Source of the DNA: Aureispira sp. CCB-QB1
Lineage (GTDB): Bacteria > Bacteroidota > Bacteroidia > Chitinophagales > Saprospiraceae
DNA length: 64,000 bases
Assembly: GCA_945870185.1 (NCBI GenBank)
Contig: CAMBRK010000007.1
Span: forward strand, 40,810 to 104,809
Direction of reading: 5' to 3'
The notes beneath the pieces are model-generated. The model had not been told where the DNA came from. It worked only from the letters and a program-made list of their open reading frames with translations, and ran no database searches. The translations under genes and the position numbers were made by a program. Each line of letters begins with the position of its first letter. Position 1 is the stretch's first letter. Below, piece by piece: positions 55,528-63,719 of this stretch.

Positions 55528-56088
55528 ATGTTCAATAAAATAAAAGAATTTATGTCAAATCAGGTAGAAGAAACTTCACCAAAGAAGGCAAAGAAAAAGA
55601 AAGAATCAGAAGAAATGCATGATGAGCAAGATAATGCACTAATGCAAGAAATCGAAACTTTAAAAGCTGAAATCGAAGAAGCTAAAGATAAGTATCTCAG
55701 GCTTTTTGCTGAATTTGATAATTTCAAAAAAAGAAGTGTCAAAGAACGTTTTGAGCTGATGAAAACTGCAGCACAAGAGACCATAACTTCACTACTTCCA
55801 GTTTTGGATGATTTTGACAGAGCAAAGAAAAGTGCAGAATCTGGCGCGGAATCATTTAGCGAAGGAGTACAGTTGGTGTACAACAAACTTTTCTCTACGC
55901 TAGAGCATAAAGGCCTTAAATCTATGGAAAGCACAGGTGTAGATTTCGACCCAGAATGGCACGAAGCCATTACTGACATACCTGCTCCGAGCGAGGAAAT
56001 GAAAGGAAAAATCATTGACACTATCGAAAATGGATATACGCTGAATGAAAAAATCATCAGATATGCCAAAGTAGTGGTAGCTAAATAA
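55528..56088 (+). CDS. grpE: Nucleotide exchange factor GrpE
   Basis: The protein is 186 residues. It releases ADP from DnaK. A charged, disordered N-terminus (KKAKKKKESEEMHDE) precedes the long coiled coil (about 35-90, LMQEIETLKAEIEEAKDKYL) and the conserved start of the head (RLFAEFDNFKKRSVKER), followed by the beta-wing with GVDFDPEWHEAITDIPAPSE and NGYTLNEKIIRYAKVVVAK. An in-frame ATG at 55,552 is an alternative start. It is followed by dnaJ after 48 bases; dnaK is not in the window, which is common in this phylum. Confidence 0.95.
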   Translation: MFNKIKEFMSNQVEETSPKKAKKKKESEEMHDEQDNALMQEIETLKAEIEEAKDKYLRLFAEFDNFKKRSVKERFELMKTAAQETITSLLPVLDDFDRAKKSAESGAESFSEGVQLVYNKLFSTLEHKGLKSMESTGVDFDPEWHEAITDIPAPSEEMKGKIIDTIENGYTLNEKIIRYAKVVVAK

Positions 56089-56136
56089 TCATTTATACAT
56101 AGACAATCAAAATAATTCTGTCATAGAATCCATTTA

Positions 56137-57285
56137 ATGAAGCGAGATTATTACGAAATATTAGGAGTAGATAAAAATGCTGACGAAGGCACCATTAAAA
56201 AAGCCTATCGAAAAGTAGCCATGCAATATCACCCCGACAGAAATCCCGGAGATAAAGCATCTGAAGAAAAATTTAAAGAAGCTGCCGAAGCTTATGAAGT
56301 CTTAAGTGATGCCAATAAAAAAGCCAAATATGATAGATATGGCCATGCCGGTTTAGAAAATATGGGTGGTGGTTTTTCAGGTGGCAGTATGGAAGATATT
56401 TTTCAGCATTTTGGAGATATTTTTGGCGATGGTGGCAGCCCTTTTGATCAATTCTTTGGTGGTGGTGGATCTAGAAGAAGTAGTGGCGGTGGCCAAAAAG
56501 GTAGTAATCTTCGCATCAAAGTTGCCTTGACTCTAGAAGAAATAGATGCTGGTGTCACTAAAAAAATCAAAGTAAAAAAGCAGGTTACTTGTAAGGGTTG
56601 TAGTGGATCTGGTGCAAAAGATAGAAATAGTGTATCGACCTGCGGAACCTGCCAAGGGTCTGGATATGTGAGACAAGTTAAAAATACTTTTCTTGGTCAA
56701 ATGCAAACTACGGTAGTGTGTCCTACTTGTAATGGATCAGGAAAGAAGATAACTTCTGTCTGCACTGTATGTAGAGGTGATGGAAGGACTATGGACGAAG
56801 AATTGATCGAAATAGAAATCCCAGCGGGCGTACAAGAAGGTATGCAACTCTCTATGCGTAGCAAGGGTAATGCCGGACAAGCAGGTGGACCAGCCGGCGA
56901 CTTATTGATCAATATCGAAGAAAAACCACACGATCAGTTCAGTAGAGACAGCAACAATGTCATATACGACCTTTTCCTAAACTTTGCAGATGTAGCCCTG
57001 GGAACCAATGTAGAAGTGCCCACCCTTTCGGGCAATGTAAAAGTAAAGATTCCAGCAGGTACACAAGCAGGCAAAATATTCAGATTAAAAGGCAAAGGTT
57101 TACCATCGCTCCAACAGTATGGAAAAGGAGACCAACTCATCAACGTAAACATCTGGACACCAAAGGTTCTTACCAATGAGGAAACCTTAATGCTGGAAAA
57201 AATGAAGGACATGGCAAACTTTAACCCTAAACCTAATAGTGGTGAAAAAGGTTTTTTTGAGCGCATGAAGGAATACTTTAATTAA
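56137..57285 (+). CDS. dnaJ: Chaperone DnaJ
   Basis: The protein is 382 residues, a type I Hsp40. The J-domain (1-70) has HPD at 32-34 for stimulating DnaK ATPase. A Gly/Phe-rich linker (75-125) has [20 protein letters not shown]. Four CxxCxGxG zinc motifs (about 149-215) begin [30 protein letters not shown] and [10 protein letters not shown]. The C-terminal peptide-binding domains have [20 protein letters not shown] and [15 protein letters not shown] repeats. Complete and normal. Confidence 0.97.
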   Translation: MKRDYYEILGVDKNADEGTIKKAYRKVAMQYHPDRNPGDKASEEKFKEAAEAYEVLSDANKKAKYDRYGHAGLENMGGGFSGGSMEDIFQHFGDIFGDGGSPFDQFFGGGGSRRSSGGGQKGSNLRIKVALTLEEIDAGVTKKIKVKKQVTCKGCSGSGAKDRNSVSTCGTCQGSGYVRQVKNTFLGQMQTTVVCPTCNGSGKKITSVCTVCRGDGRTMDEELIEIEIPAGVQEGMQLSMRSKGNAGQAGGPAGDLLINIEEKPHDQFSRDSNNVIYDLFLNFADVALGTNVEVPTLSGNVKVKIPAGTQAGKIFRLKGKGLPSLQQYGKGDQLINVNIWTPKVLTNEETLMLEKMKDMANFNPKPNSGEKGFFERMKEYFN

Positions 57286-57306
57286 AGCATATAAATATTT
57301 AATATC

Positions 57307-58716
57307 TTGGCAAAAAAGAAAAAAATCATTACTGACCTTCTCATCACTGGAATTGCTGACAAAGGTAAATCTGTAGGCAGAACGGCTGATGGTCAGGTGA
57401 TTTTTACAGATGGTGCTGTTCCTGGTGACATAGTGGATGTTGTGGTACTCAGAAAGAAAAAGTCAATGAGTGAAGCCGTTATTACAGCATACAAATCCTT
57501 TTCTAAAGATAGAGTGACCCCAGCATGTACACACTTTGGAGTATGTGGTGGGTGTAAATGGCAACATCTAAACTATGCTTCACAATTAAGCCATAAACTG
57601 CAGACCGTCAAAGACAGTGTAAGGCGTATTGCAAAACTTAATGAAGATATCGTTCAACCAATTATAGGATGTGATGATAATTTCAGATATAGAAACAAGC
57701 TTGAATATAGTTTCTCATCCAAGAGATGGATCACAAAAGAAGAAGCCGATACTGATGAGCAAATTTTACAATCAGGAGCTTTGGGTTTTCACCGACCAGG
57801 TTATTTTGACAAAATTGTCGACATCAATGAGTGCCTTTTGCAAGATGATTTGACCAATAAAATCAGAAACTTCATTCGTCAGTTTGTAATAGATCATGAT
57901 TATACTTTTTATGACCTAAGAGCTCATCACGGCTTGATGCGCAATATGATTATCAGAAATACTACACAAGGTGATTGGATGCTTATCGTCATATTTAGAG
58001 ATCAAGATATCGAAAAAATTCAAGCCTTAATGGCTGCTGTAAAGCAAGGGTTTCCTCAGATTACTTCTCTAAATTATGCCATCAACGACAAGGTAAATGA
58101 TACTATCTTTGATAAAGAAGTGATTACCTACCACGGCCTGCCTTACATTACTGAAAAACTGAAAGATGTTAGTTATCGGATAGGCACCAAGTCATTTTTT
58201 CAAACCAATCCAAGACAAGCAGAAAAGCTATTTGATATTGCTGTAGAGTATGCAGAGCTTACTAAAGATGATAATGTTTATGATCTTTATACTGGGCTAG
58301 GCAGCATAGCGCTATATTTGGCATCCAAAGTCAAACATGTGACTGGTATAGAAGAAATCCCCGAAGCCATCGTTGATGCTAAGGTCAATATGGAGTTAAA
58401 TGGGATTCAAAATGCAACTTTTTACGCTGGAGATGTAAAGCATTTACTTAATGAAGATTTTGTAAGGAAACATGGAAAAGCTAATGTAATCGTCACAGAC
58501 CCACCTCGTACCGGTATGCATGAAAGTGTGGTTGCCACTTTGCTGGAGTTGGAAGTACCTCGTCTAGTATATATCAGTTGTAATCCAGCCACTCAAGCTC
58601 GTGACCTTTTATTACTTTCTGAAAAATACGACACGATCAAGATGCAGCCCGTGGATATGTTTCCACACACACACCACATCGAAAGCGTGGCAATATTAAA
58701 ATTAAGGGTAAAATAA
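57307..58716 (+). CDS. rlmD: 23S rRNA (uracil-C5)-methyltransferase, RlmD/RumA family
   Basis: The protein is 469 residues from a TTG start at 57,307; the translation MAKKKKIITDLLITGIADKG matches the usual N-terminus and no ATG is available in frame before the TRAM domain. TRAM domain about 1-60; an iron-sulfur cluster site has CTHFGVCGGCKWQH (about 76-89). The Rossmann domain has VYDLYTGLGSIALYLAS, VTGIEEIPEAIVDAKVN and DPPRTGMH. The catalytic Cys is in YISCNPATQARDL. It makes m5U at U1939-type sites, with SAM as methyl donor. The exact site cannot be told. The next gene begins on the base after its stop. Confidence 0.9.
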   Translation: MAKKKKIITDLLITGIADKGKSVGRTADGQVIFTDGAVPGDIVDVVVLRKKKSMSEAVITAYKSFSKDRVTPACTHFGVCGGCKWQHLNYASQLSHKLQTVKDSVRRIAKLNEDIVQPIIGCDDNFRYRNKLEYSFSSKRWITKEEADTDEQILQSGALGFHRPGYFDKIVDINECLLQDDLTNKIRNFIRQFVIDHDYTFYDLRAHHGLMRNMIIRNTTQGDWMLIVIFRDQDIEKIQALMAAVKQGFPQITSLNYAINDKVNDTIFDKEVITYHGLPYITEKLKDVSYRIGTKSFFQTNPRQAEKLFDIAVEYAELTKDDNVYDLYTGLGSIALYLASKVKHVTGIEEIPEAIVDAKVNMELNGIQNATFYAGDVKHLLNEDFVRKHGKANVIVTDPPRTGMHESVVATLLELEVPRLVYISCNPATQARDLLLLSEKYDTIKMQPVDMFPHTHHIESVAILKLRVK

Positions 58717-59061
58717 ATGGCAGAAGCAGATCAATATTTAACATTACAAAAAGAAATCATCCCCTATAAAAGGATACTTTCTCAAGCTGCAGATGTGATT
58801 CTTAATGAAAATGTATCTAAGTATCCTATCTTTGTGGTACATCAGCAGGAGATGGAAATGGGCATACCGCTTATAGAAGCTGGTAAACTTTTCAGGTGGT
58901 CAGTAAATGCATCCACCCTCGAAGAATTTGTCACTAAAGAGATAGTTTTCATGGATAAGGCACCAGAATTTATCAACACCTATAAAGATCCCGAAATTTA
59001 CCTTTGTCTTTTTGTACTTAGCGAGTTAGGTGCTCAATTTATATTTATTACCAGAGAATAA
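58717..59061 (+). CDS. Conserved-looking small cytoplasmic protein of unknown function
   Basis: The protein is 114 residues, no signal or TM segment. It is mixed alpha/beta with QQEMEMGIPLIEAGKLFRWS in the middle and ends FVLSELGAQFIFITRE. I do not recognise a family. Its ATG starts directly after the rlmD stop codon (zero spacing), which implies translational coupling and a functional or at least transcriptional link to the methyltransferase. Confidence 0.7.
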   Translation: MAEADQYLTLQKEIIPYKRILSQAADVILNENVSKYPIFVVHQQEMEMGIPLIEAGKLFRWSVNASTLEEFVTKEIVFMDKAPEFINTYKDPEIYLCLFVLSELGAQFIFITRE

Positions 59062-59151
59062 TTATTCGGTGATTTTGAATAAAAATTTTATAGCCAAATG
59101 CTCAAAATTGATTTTTTTGGCATAATTTATGAAAATATTTTACCTAAGGTC

Positions 59152-59181
59152 TTGACTTTTCAAAAAAGTATGTTATCTTTG
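59152..59181 (+). promoter_or_regulatory. Textbook Bacteroidetes promoter of the ECF sigma gene
   Basis: TTG (59,152-59,154) is followed after exactly 19 bases by TATCTTTG (59,174-59,181). This is the cleanest -33/-7 pair in the window. It implies a 5' leader of about 105 bases before the ATG at 59,297. Confidence 0.8.
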
Positions 59182-59296
59182 TGGTTGGTTCTAATAAAAA
59201 TTTGTTTAACAACATTAAAAATTAAGCGCGTATAGAATATACATCTACACTTTAAAATAAGAAAATTTAATTAACCCATATTAAATACGTGTAGGT

Positions 59297-59875
59297 ATGC
59301 AGCTTAAGAAGTTAAACGATCAGGAACTTATTTCCCTTTATCTTAGTGGTAATCAATCAGCTTTCGAAACCCTCCTTCGTAGGCACAAAGACAAAATTTA
59401 TACATCGATTTATCTTTTTGTAAAAGACACTGAAACTGCCGAAGATATTTTTCAGGAAGTTTTTATAAAAATCGTAGACACCCTACGTAAAGACAAATAT
59501 AATAACGAAGGTAAATTTTTGCAGTGGGCCATGCGTATAGCATACAATCTTTGTGTAGACCACTTCAGAAAATCGAAAAAAATGTCTATACTAGCTCCAA
59601 CTGATACTTTTGATATTTTCAAAGTGATCGAGTCTAAAGATGATCATATGGAAGATTACATTATCAAAAGTCAAATTCATACCAGACTCAGATCCTTGGT
59701 AGATCAACTTCCTGACGAGCAAAGAGAAGTTGTGATCTTGAGACATTATGCGGATATGAGTTTTAAGGAAATCTCACAAATGACGAGAGTAAGCATCAAT
59801 ACATCTTTGGGTAGAATGAGATATGCCTTAATTAACTTGCGTAAGCTGGTAACAGAGGCAGAAATGGTAATGTAA
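59297..59875 (+). CDS. ECF-type RNA polymerase sigma factor
   Basis: This is a 192-residue sigma-70-family factor with only regions 2 and 4. Region 2 (about 20-95) has RRHKDKIYTSIYLFVKDTET, AEDIFQEVFIKIVDTL and LQWAMRIAYNLCVDHFRKSK; region 4 (about 130-185) has LPDEQREVVILRHYADMSFK and SVINTSLGRMR-like recognition helix. No adjacent anti-sigma factor with an obvious TM helix is visible, so control may act at its strong promoter or through the long leader. The downstream terminator isolates it as a single-gene transcript. Confidence 0.92.
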   Translation: MQLKKLNDQELISLYLSGNQSAFETLLRRHKDKIYTSIYLFVKDTETAEDIFQEVFIKIVDTLRKDKYNNEGKFLQWAMRIAYNLCVDHFRKSKKMSILAPTDTFDIFKVIESKDDHMEDYIIKSQIHTRLRSLVDQLPDEQREVVILRHYADMSFKEISQMTRVSINTSLGRMRYALINLRKLVTEAEMVM

Positions 59876-59901
59876 AGTTTTGGTTATATAAATTAGTTCG
59901 T

Positions 59902-59943
59902 AAAAAGAGGGAATATGATTTTAAATTGTATTCCCTCTTTTTT
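59902..59943 (+). terminator. Strong intrinsic terminator after the ECF sigma gene
   Basis: A perfect 14-bp stem, 59,902-59,915 (aaaaagagggaata) with 59,929-59,942, a 13-base loop, and T run. It can act on both strands because the stem starts with As. Confidence 0.9.
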
Positions 59944-60014
59944 GTACACATTTCAAACCTAGGATGCACCATTAAGAAATGTTTTCTCATCTTTATGGAT
60001 ATAATAAAACCGAA

Positions 60015-60656
60015 ATGAAAATAATAGTTTGTCTTTGCTGTTTTACTTACTTTGTAGAATGGTCTGTTTGTCAATCGACTACTCAGATAAATCTTTATTA
60101 TCAAGGCACAAAAATTTTAAGAGAAAGCTATTCAGTCAAAGAAAAAAATAATGCCATCAAATCCGGAGATTATAAATTATACTCCAAAGAAGGAAAACTC
60201 CTCCTATCAGGCCAATATACAAACAATTTTAAATCAGGCGAATGGAATACCTATCATGATGATGGCGGTTTGAAATTAATATCCGTTTACGATAATGGAA
60301 CATTAATCAGCGAAACCAAATGTGGAATTTGGGTTTCTACAGAGAAAAAAGGCAAGGTGAGAAAAGTTATAGACTATTCTAAAAGTCCTGTACCTCAATA
60401 TTACTTTGATATAAAATTTAAATATCCAGCTTTGGCTAGAGAGAATGGAATACAGGGTTTTGTTAATCTAGAAATTAATACAGACAATCACTGCAATATA
60501 AAATCAATGATTGTAAAAGATAGCATAGGATATGGCTGTGAAAAAGAAGTTATTATAGCTACAAGAGAATTGATCAAATACAAGAAAAGATACCAAATAG
60601 ATAGCTGTAGAAATTTAAATAAAATCATACCTTTTAACTTCAATCTATCGAAATAA
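60015..60656 (+). CDS. Exported protein with MORN-like repeats and TonB_C-like domain
   Basis: The protein is 213 residues from the ATG at 60,015, giving the signal peptide MKIIVCLCCFTYFVEWSVCQ. Residues about 45-95 have MORN/YwqK-like repeats (KSGDYKLYSKEGKLLLSGQY, then NFKSGEWNTYHDDGGLKLIS). Residues about 130-213 resemble the TonB C-terminal fold (KFKYPALARENGIQGFVNLE, and VIIATRELIKYKKRY). Unlike real TonB it has no N-terminal membrane anchor or Pro-rich linker, so it is probably a periplasmic or secreted protein that borrowed the fold. Function unknown. Confidence 0.6.
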   Translation: MKIIVCLCCFTYFVEWSVCQSTTQINLYYQGTKILRESYSVKEKNNAIKSGDYKLYSKEGKLLLSGQYTNNFKSGEWNTYHDDGGLKLISVYDNGTLISETKCGIWVSTEKKGKVRKVIDYSKSPVPQYYFDIKFKYPALARENGIQGFVNLEINTDNHCNIKSMIVKDSIGYGCEKEVIIATRELIKYKKRYQIDSCRNLNKIIPFNFNLSK

Positions 60657-60732
60657 ATTATCATATGGTTTTAAATTGTAATACATATAATACTTTTTAA
60701 TAGAATATTGTAACTATTAATAAAAAATCATT

Positions 60733-60740
60733 TAATTTTG
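60733..60740 (+). promoter_or_regulatory. -7 box placing the sua5 transcript start at its ATG
   Basis: TAATTTTG is an exact match, seven bases before the ATG at 60,748. The sequence from the box to the start (TTTTGCAGTCATATG) nearly equals that of uvrD (CTTTGCACTCATATG). Confidence 0.6.
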
Positions 60741-60747
60741 CAGTCAT

Positions 60748-61731
60748 ATGTCAGAATCATCATTTATAGGTCACAATATCGATATAGCGGCAACATTGCT
60801 TCGCAAAGGAGAAGCCGTAGCCATACCCACAGAAACAGTGTATGGGCTAGGGGCCAATGCATTAAATGTAAAAGCGGTAGCTAAAATATATCAAATTAAA
60901 CAACGGCCTACTTTTGACCCATTAATCATTCATTTGTCAAGTTTTGATAAAGTTTCTGATTATGTGGAAGAAATACCTGAAGTTTTTAAAGTCTTAGCTT
61001 CGAAACATACACCCGGGCCCATTACTTTCTTACTTAGAAAAAAGTCCATCATTCCCGATCTCGTTACAGCAGGCTCATCATACGTAGCCGTCAGGATACC
61101 ATCTCACCCTGTAATCAAAGAGCTTTTGGAAAAACTTGATTTTCCTCTTGCTGCTCCGAGTGCCAATCCGTTTGGATATATTAGTCCTACTACAGCACAA
61201 CATGTTGCAGATCAGCTAGGAAATAAAATATACTATATACTCGATGGAGGTCCTTGCGAAGTAGGATTAGAAAGTACCATTATTGGCATGAATGATGATG
61301 GTAAAATAGAAGTCCTTAGAAAAGGTGGTCTGTCAGTAGAAAAAATACAGGAAATAACAGGACCTGTAATCATCAGAGATACTTCGACTTCCAATCCGGA
61401 AGCTCCTGGTATGCTTACATCACATTATGCTCCTAAAGTACCTTTAATTTTGGCTAATATACGAGAGCTACCTTTGAATATTAATCCTGAAAGAACAGGA
61501 ATAATAGCATTCCATAATTTTGTACCAAAAATCCCTCACAAACATCAGATTGTTCTATCTCCATCATCAAATTTTGAAGATGCGGCATTTCATCTATTTG
61601 CCGGAATGAGATACTTGGATGGTTGTGATATTGATGTCATCTATGCAGAATTAGTACCCGAACATGATTTGGGTATCGCTATTAATGATAGGCTCAGAAG
61701 GGCAGCACATATAGAAAAAAGTGGGCATTAG
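60748..61731 (+). CDS. sua5: L-threonylcarbamoyladenylate synthase (Sua5)
   Basis: The protein is 327 residues, the long Sua5 form. It makes threonylcarbamoyl-AMP from Thr, bicarbonate and ATP for t6A37 in tRNA. The YrdC domain (about 10-205) has AVAIPTETVYGLGANALNVK, KQRPTFDPLIIHL (KxR), HTPGPITFLLRKK and the SxN motif in APSANPFGYISPTTAQHVAD. The C-terminal Sua5 domain (about 230-327) follows the linker APGMLTSHYAPKVPL. Its 3' end overlaps a minus-strand pseudogene by four bases. Confidence 0.95.
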   Translation: MSESSFIGHNIDIAATLLRKGEAVAIPTETVYGLGANALNVKAVAKIYQIKQRPTFDPLIIHLSSFDKVSDYVEEIPEVFKVLASKHTPGPITFLLRKKSIIPDLVTAGSSYVAVRIPSHPVIKELLEKLDFPLAAPSANPFGYISPTTAQHVADQLGNKIYYILDGGPCEVGLESTIIGMNDDGKIEVLRKGGLSVEKIQEITGPVIIRDTSTSNPEAPGMLTSHYAPKVPLILANIRELPLNINPERTGIIAFHNFVPKIPHKHQIVLSPSSNFEDAAFHLFAGMRYLDGCDIDVIYAELVPEHDLGIAINDRLRRAAHIEKSGH

Positions 61732-62239
61732 TATTTATATTTAGCTCCGAGTCCGATGCCTTCTATCAGACTACAATTTTGGCATTTTAATAAGTCAGTT
61801 GAGACTTTTCCAAAGATGTTAAAGTTTTTATTGATGTTGTAGTTTGCTTCTAGTAATACTTCGATTCTTGATGTTGGAATAAATGTACTTTTTAATTCTC
61901 TGTCTTCATAATTTGTGAAATGTGCAATGCCATGCTTCAAATCAAGCCCACCAAAAAACTCAAACTTTTTACAAGTAAGAAAGTTATATCTATATCCCAG
62001 ATTTAACGAGATATGTCTAAATAGAAAGTTACTATTATTTCTAGACCGATAGTTTGACTCTAATCCTATAAGTACACTATGCTTAGGCCTGAAAAGAATT
62101 CGTAAGCAGCCTCTAAATTTAAACCTTTAGAACCTCCATAACTTGGAGTAAGCCGAATTGCACGCTTAGCTTCGGGATTATATTGTGCTTGCATGCTTAC
62201 GGTAAATAATAATAAAAATAAAAAAACTAGTGCTCTCAT
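61728..62239 (-). pseudogene. Frameshifted outer-membrane beta-barrel protein gene
   Basis: From ATG at 62,239 (minus) the frame encodes MRALVFLFLLLFTVSMQAQ, a clear signal peptide, then RAIRLTPSYGGSKGLNLEAA and YEFF before shifting into SGLSIVYL and a stop at 62,066. Reading the other frame from about 62,090 gives RPKHSVLIGLESNYRSRNNS, then RHISLNLGYRYNFL and GGLDLKHGIAHFTN, and on to a proper end GIGLGAKYKY at 61,728. Adding one base at about 62,090-62,097 restores one 170-residue barrel with normal start and aromatic last residue. This is either a recent pseudogene or a single sequencing deletion. The end overlaps sua5 by four bases. Confidence 0.7.
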
Positions 62240-62426
62240 TTAATGAATTTTTTTGATTAGATAATATTTTTAGAACGACAAGAAGCGTAGTTCGTCCTTT
62301 ATGTTCTTATATTTAAGAAAATTTTAAGTTTTTTCATTAGTTAATTCAAAAATCGATATCTTCGTTTTACCTAACCATTTTTGTACTTAAATTCTTGAAC
62401 TTCAACCATAATAGAAACCAAAAAAT

Positions 62427-63533
62427 ATGAAATTATTTCCTTTTAAAGCATCATACCCCAATATGGAGCTCATTGCAGCTGCTGACACTTTTTTAAATAC
62501 AATATCTAAAGAATTTATTCAATACAAAAATGCAGGATTTTTTAGTCACCTTGAAAAAAAAGCACTTTATATCTATCGGATTCAGGGAGCTAGAAGTTTT
62601 ACAGGAATTATCGGCAGTAATGAAATCGCTGATATAGAAGACGGTAAAATACTTGGCCACGAAAACACTATAGCCGAAAAAGAACAAAACATGTTAAGTT
62701 TGATGCTAACCCGAAAAGCTATGATAAAACCTGTTCTTCTTGCTTATGAAGATCATTCAGAAATTCAGAACTTTATAGCTGACTTTGTGTCAAAAAACAA
62801 CCCTCTATATGAAATTACTACCACAGAGGGTAAAGAAGTTCACATAGTTTGGGCGCTGACCGATGCTTTAGACATTTCCACGATTCAACAACTTTTCAAT
62901 ATATATATCGACAAAGCTTATATTGCAGATGGCCATCACCGTGCATCTATTACGAGTAGATTGGTACGCAAAAATTATTTGCATGACCACGATGATGACA
63001 AACACCCTGGATTACTTTGTGCATTTTTTCCTTTTAGCGAGCTCACTATTTATGACTTTAGTAGGGTTTTGAAATTTTCTGACAAGATGTCTGATATTAC
63101 TTTGATAGCTGGACTTTCACAGTATTTTGATATTAAAAAATTGGATCAAACTTCAAAACCTAAAGGTAAACACCAACTTACTATCATCTTAAAAAATGAA
63201 TGTTTTGAATTGACTTGGAAACAGAACTATTTATCATCGTCTCACAAAAGCCTAGTCATCCTTGATGTTGAGTTGTTTAACCAATTGATTGTTAATGAAC
63301 TTTTGGGTATTCAAGATGTGAGGACAACAAATGAAATTTCTTATGTTGAAGGAATAGTCAATATTGAAGATCTTGCCCTAATTGCAAAAAATCAAGGAAC
63401 TGCTGTTTTTAATTTTTTTCCCTTATCATTTCATGATGTTAAGACTATCTCTGATGCCGGCGATGTTTTACCACCGAAGTCTACTTGGTTTGAACCAAGA
63501 ATGAAAAACGGACTTCTGATCAAAGAATTCTAA
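62427..63533 (+). CDS. DUF1015-family protein
   Basis: The protein is 368 residues, no signal. DUF1015 signatures: an N-terminal MKLFPFKASYP in the place of the usual PFRGYRP-like start, GHENTIAEKEQN (family: GHE), the central IADGHHRASITSRL, and the C-terminal block with FNFFPLSFHDVKTISDAGDV, VLPPKSTWFEPRMKNGLLIK. The strict conservation of the ADGHHR and PPKSTWFEPK-like motifs in the family suggests an enzyme, and members often lie beside serine biosynthesis genes, but none is present here. Reaction unknown. Confidence 0.88.
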   Translation: MKLFPFKASYPNMELIAAADTFLNTISKEFIQYKNAGFFSHLEKKALYIYRIQGARSFTGIIGSNEIADIEDGKILGHENTIAEKEQNMLSLMLTRKAMIKPVLLAYEDHSEIQNFIADFVSKNNPLYEITTTEGKEVHIVWALTDALDISTIQQLFNIYIDKAYIADGHHRASITSRLVRKNYLHDHDDDKHPGLLCAFFPFSELTIYDFSRVLKFSDKMSDITLIAGLSQYFDIKKLDQTSKPKGKHQLTIILKNECFELTWKQNYLSSSHKSLVILDVELFNQLIVNELLGIQDVRTTNEISYVEGIVNIEDLALIAKNQGTAVFNFFPLSFHDVKTISDAGDVLPPKSTWFEPRMKNGLLIKEF

Positions 63534-63719
63534 AAACTATTTAAACATTTCATCCTAACTAAGTAAGCTATTACTCTTTACTTATTTATTTGTTTGGAAT
63601 TAAATATTCGAGTGCCCAATATATTCTTAATGTCTTTAGCCATCAGAGTGGTAGCATCCAATGCGAGAGATTGTACGGATACATTATCTTTAAATATAAC
63701 TATATTCAAATTTAACTTC
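63534..63719. other. Non-coding stretch before the terminal repeat element
   Basis: AT-rich, no terminator or promoter that I would defend. An ORF from 63,594 reads through into the repeat element and is not credible as a gene. Confidence 0.4.

Noticed and set aside
55560..56069. 169-residue ORF antisense to grpE
   Set aside because: Ser/Leu-rich shadow of a certain gene; no independent motif.
59090..59125. GCCAAA/TTTGGC inverted repeat after the 114-aa gene as terminator
   Set aside because: Stem is short, spacer long and no T run follows on the coding strand.
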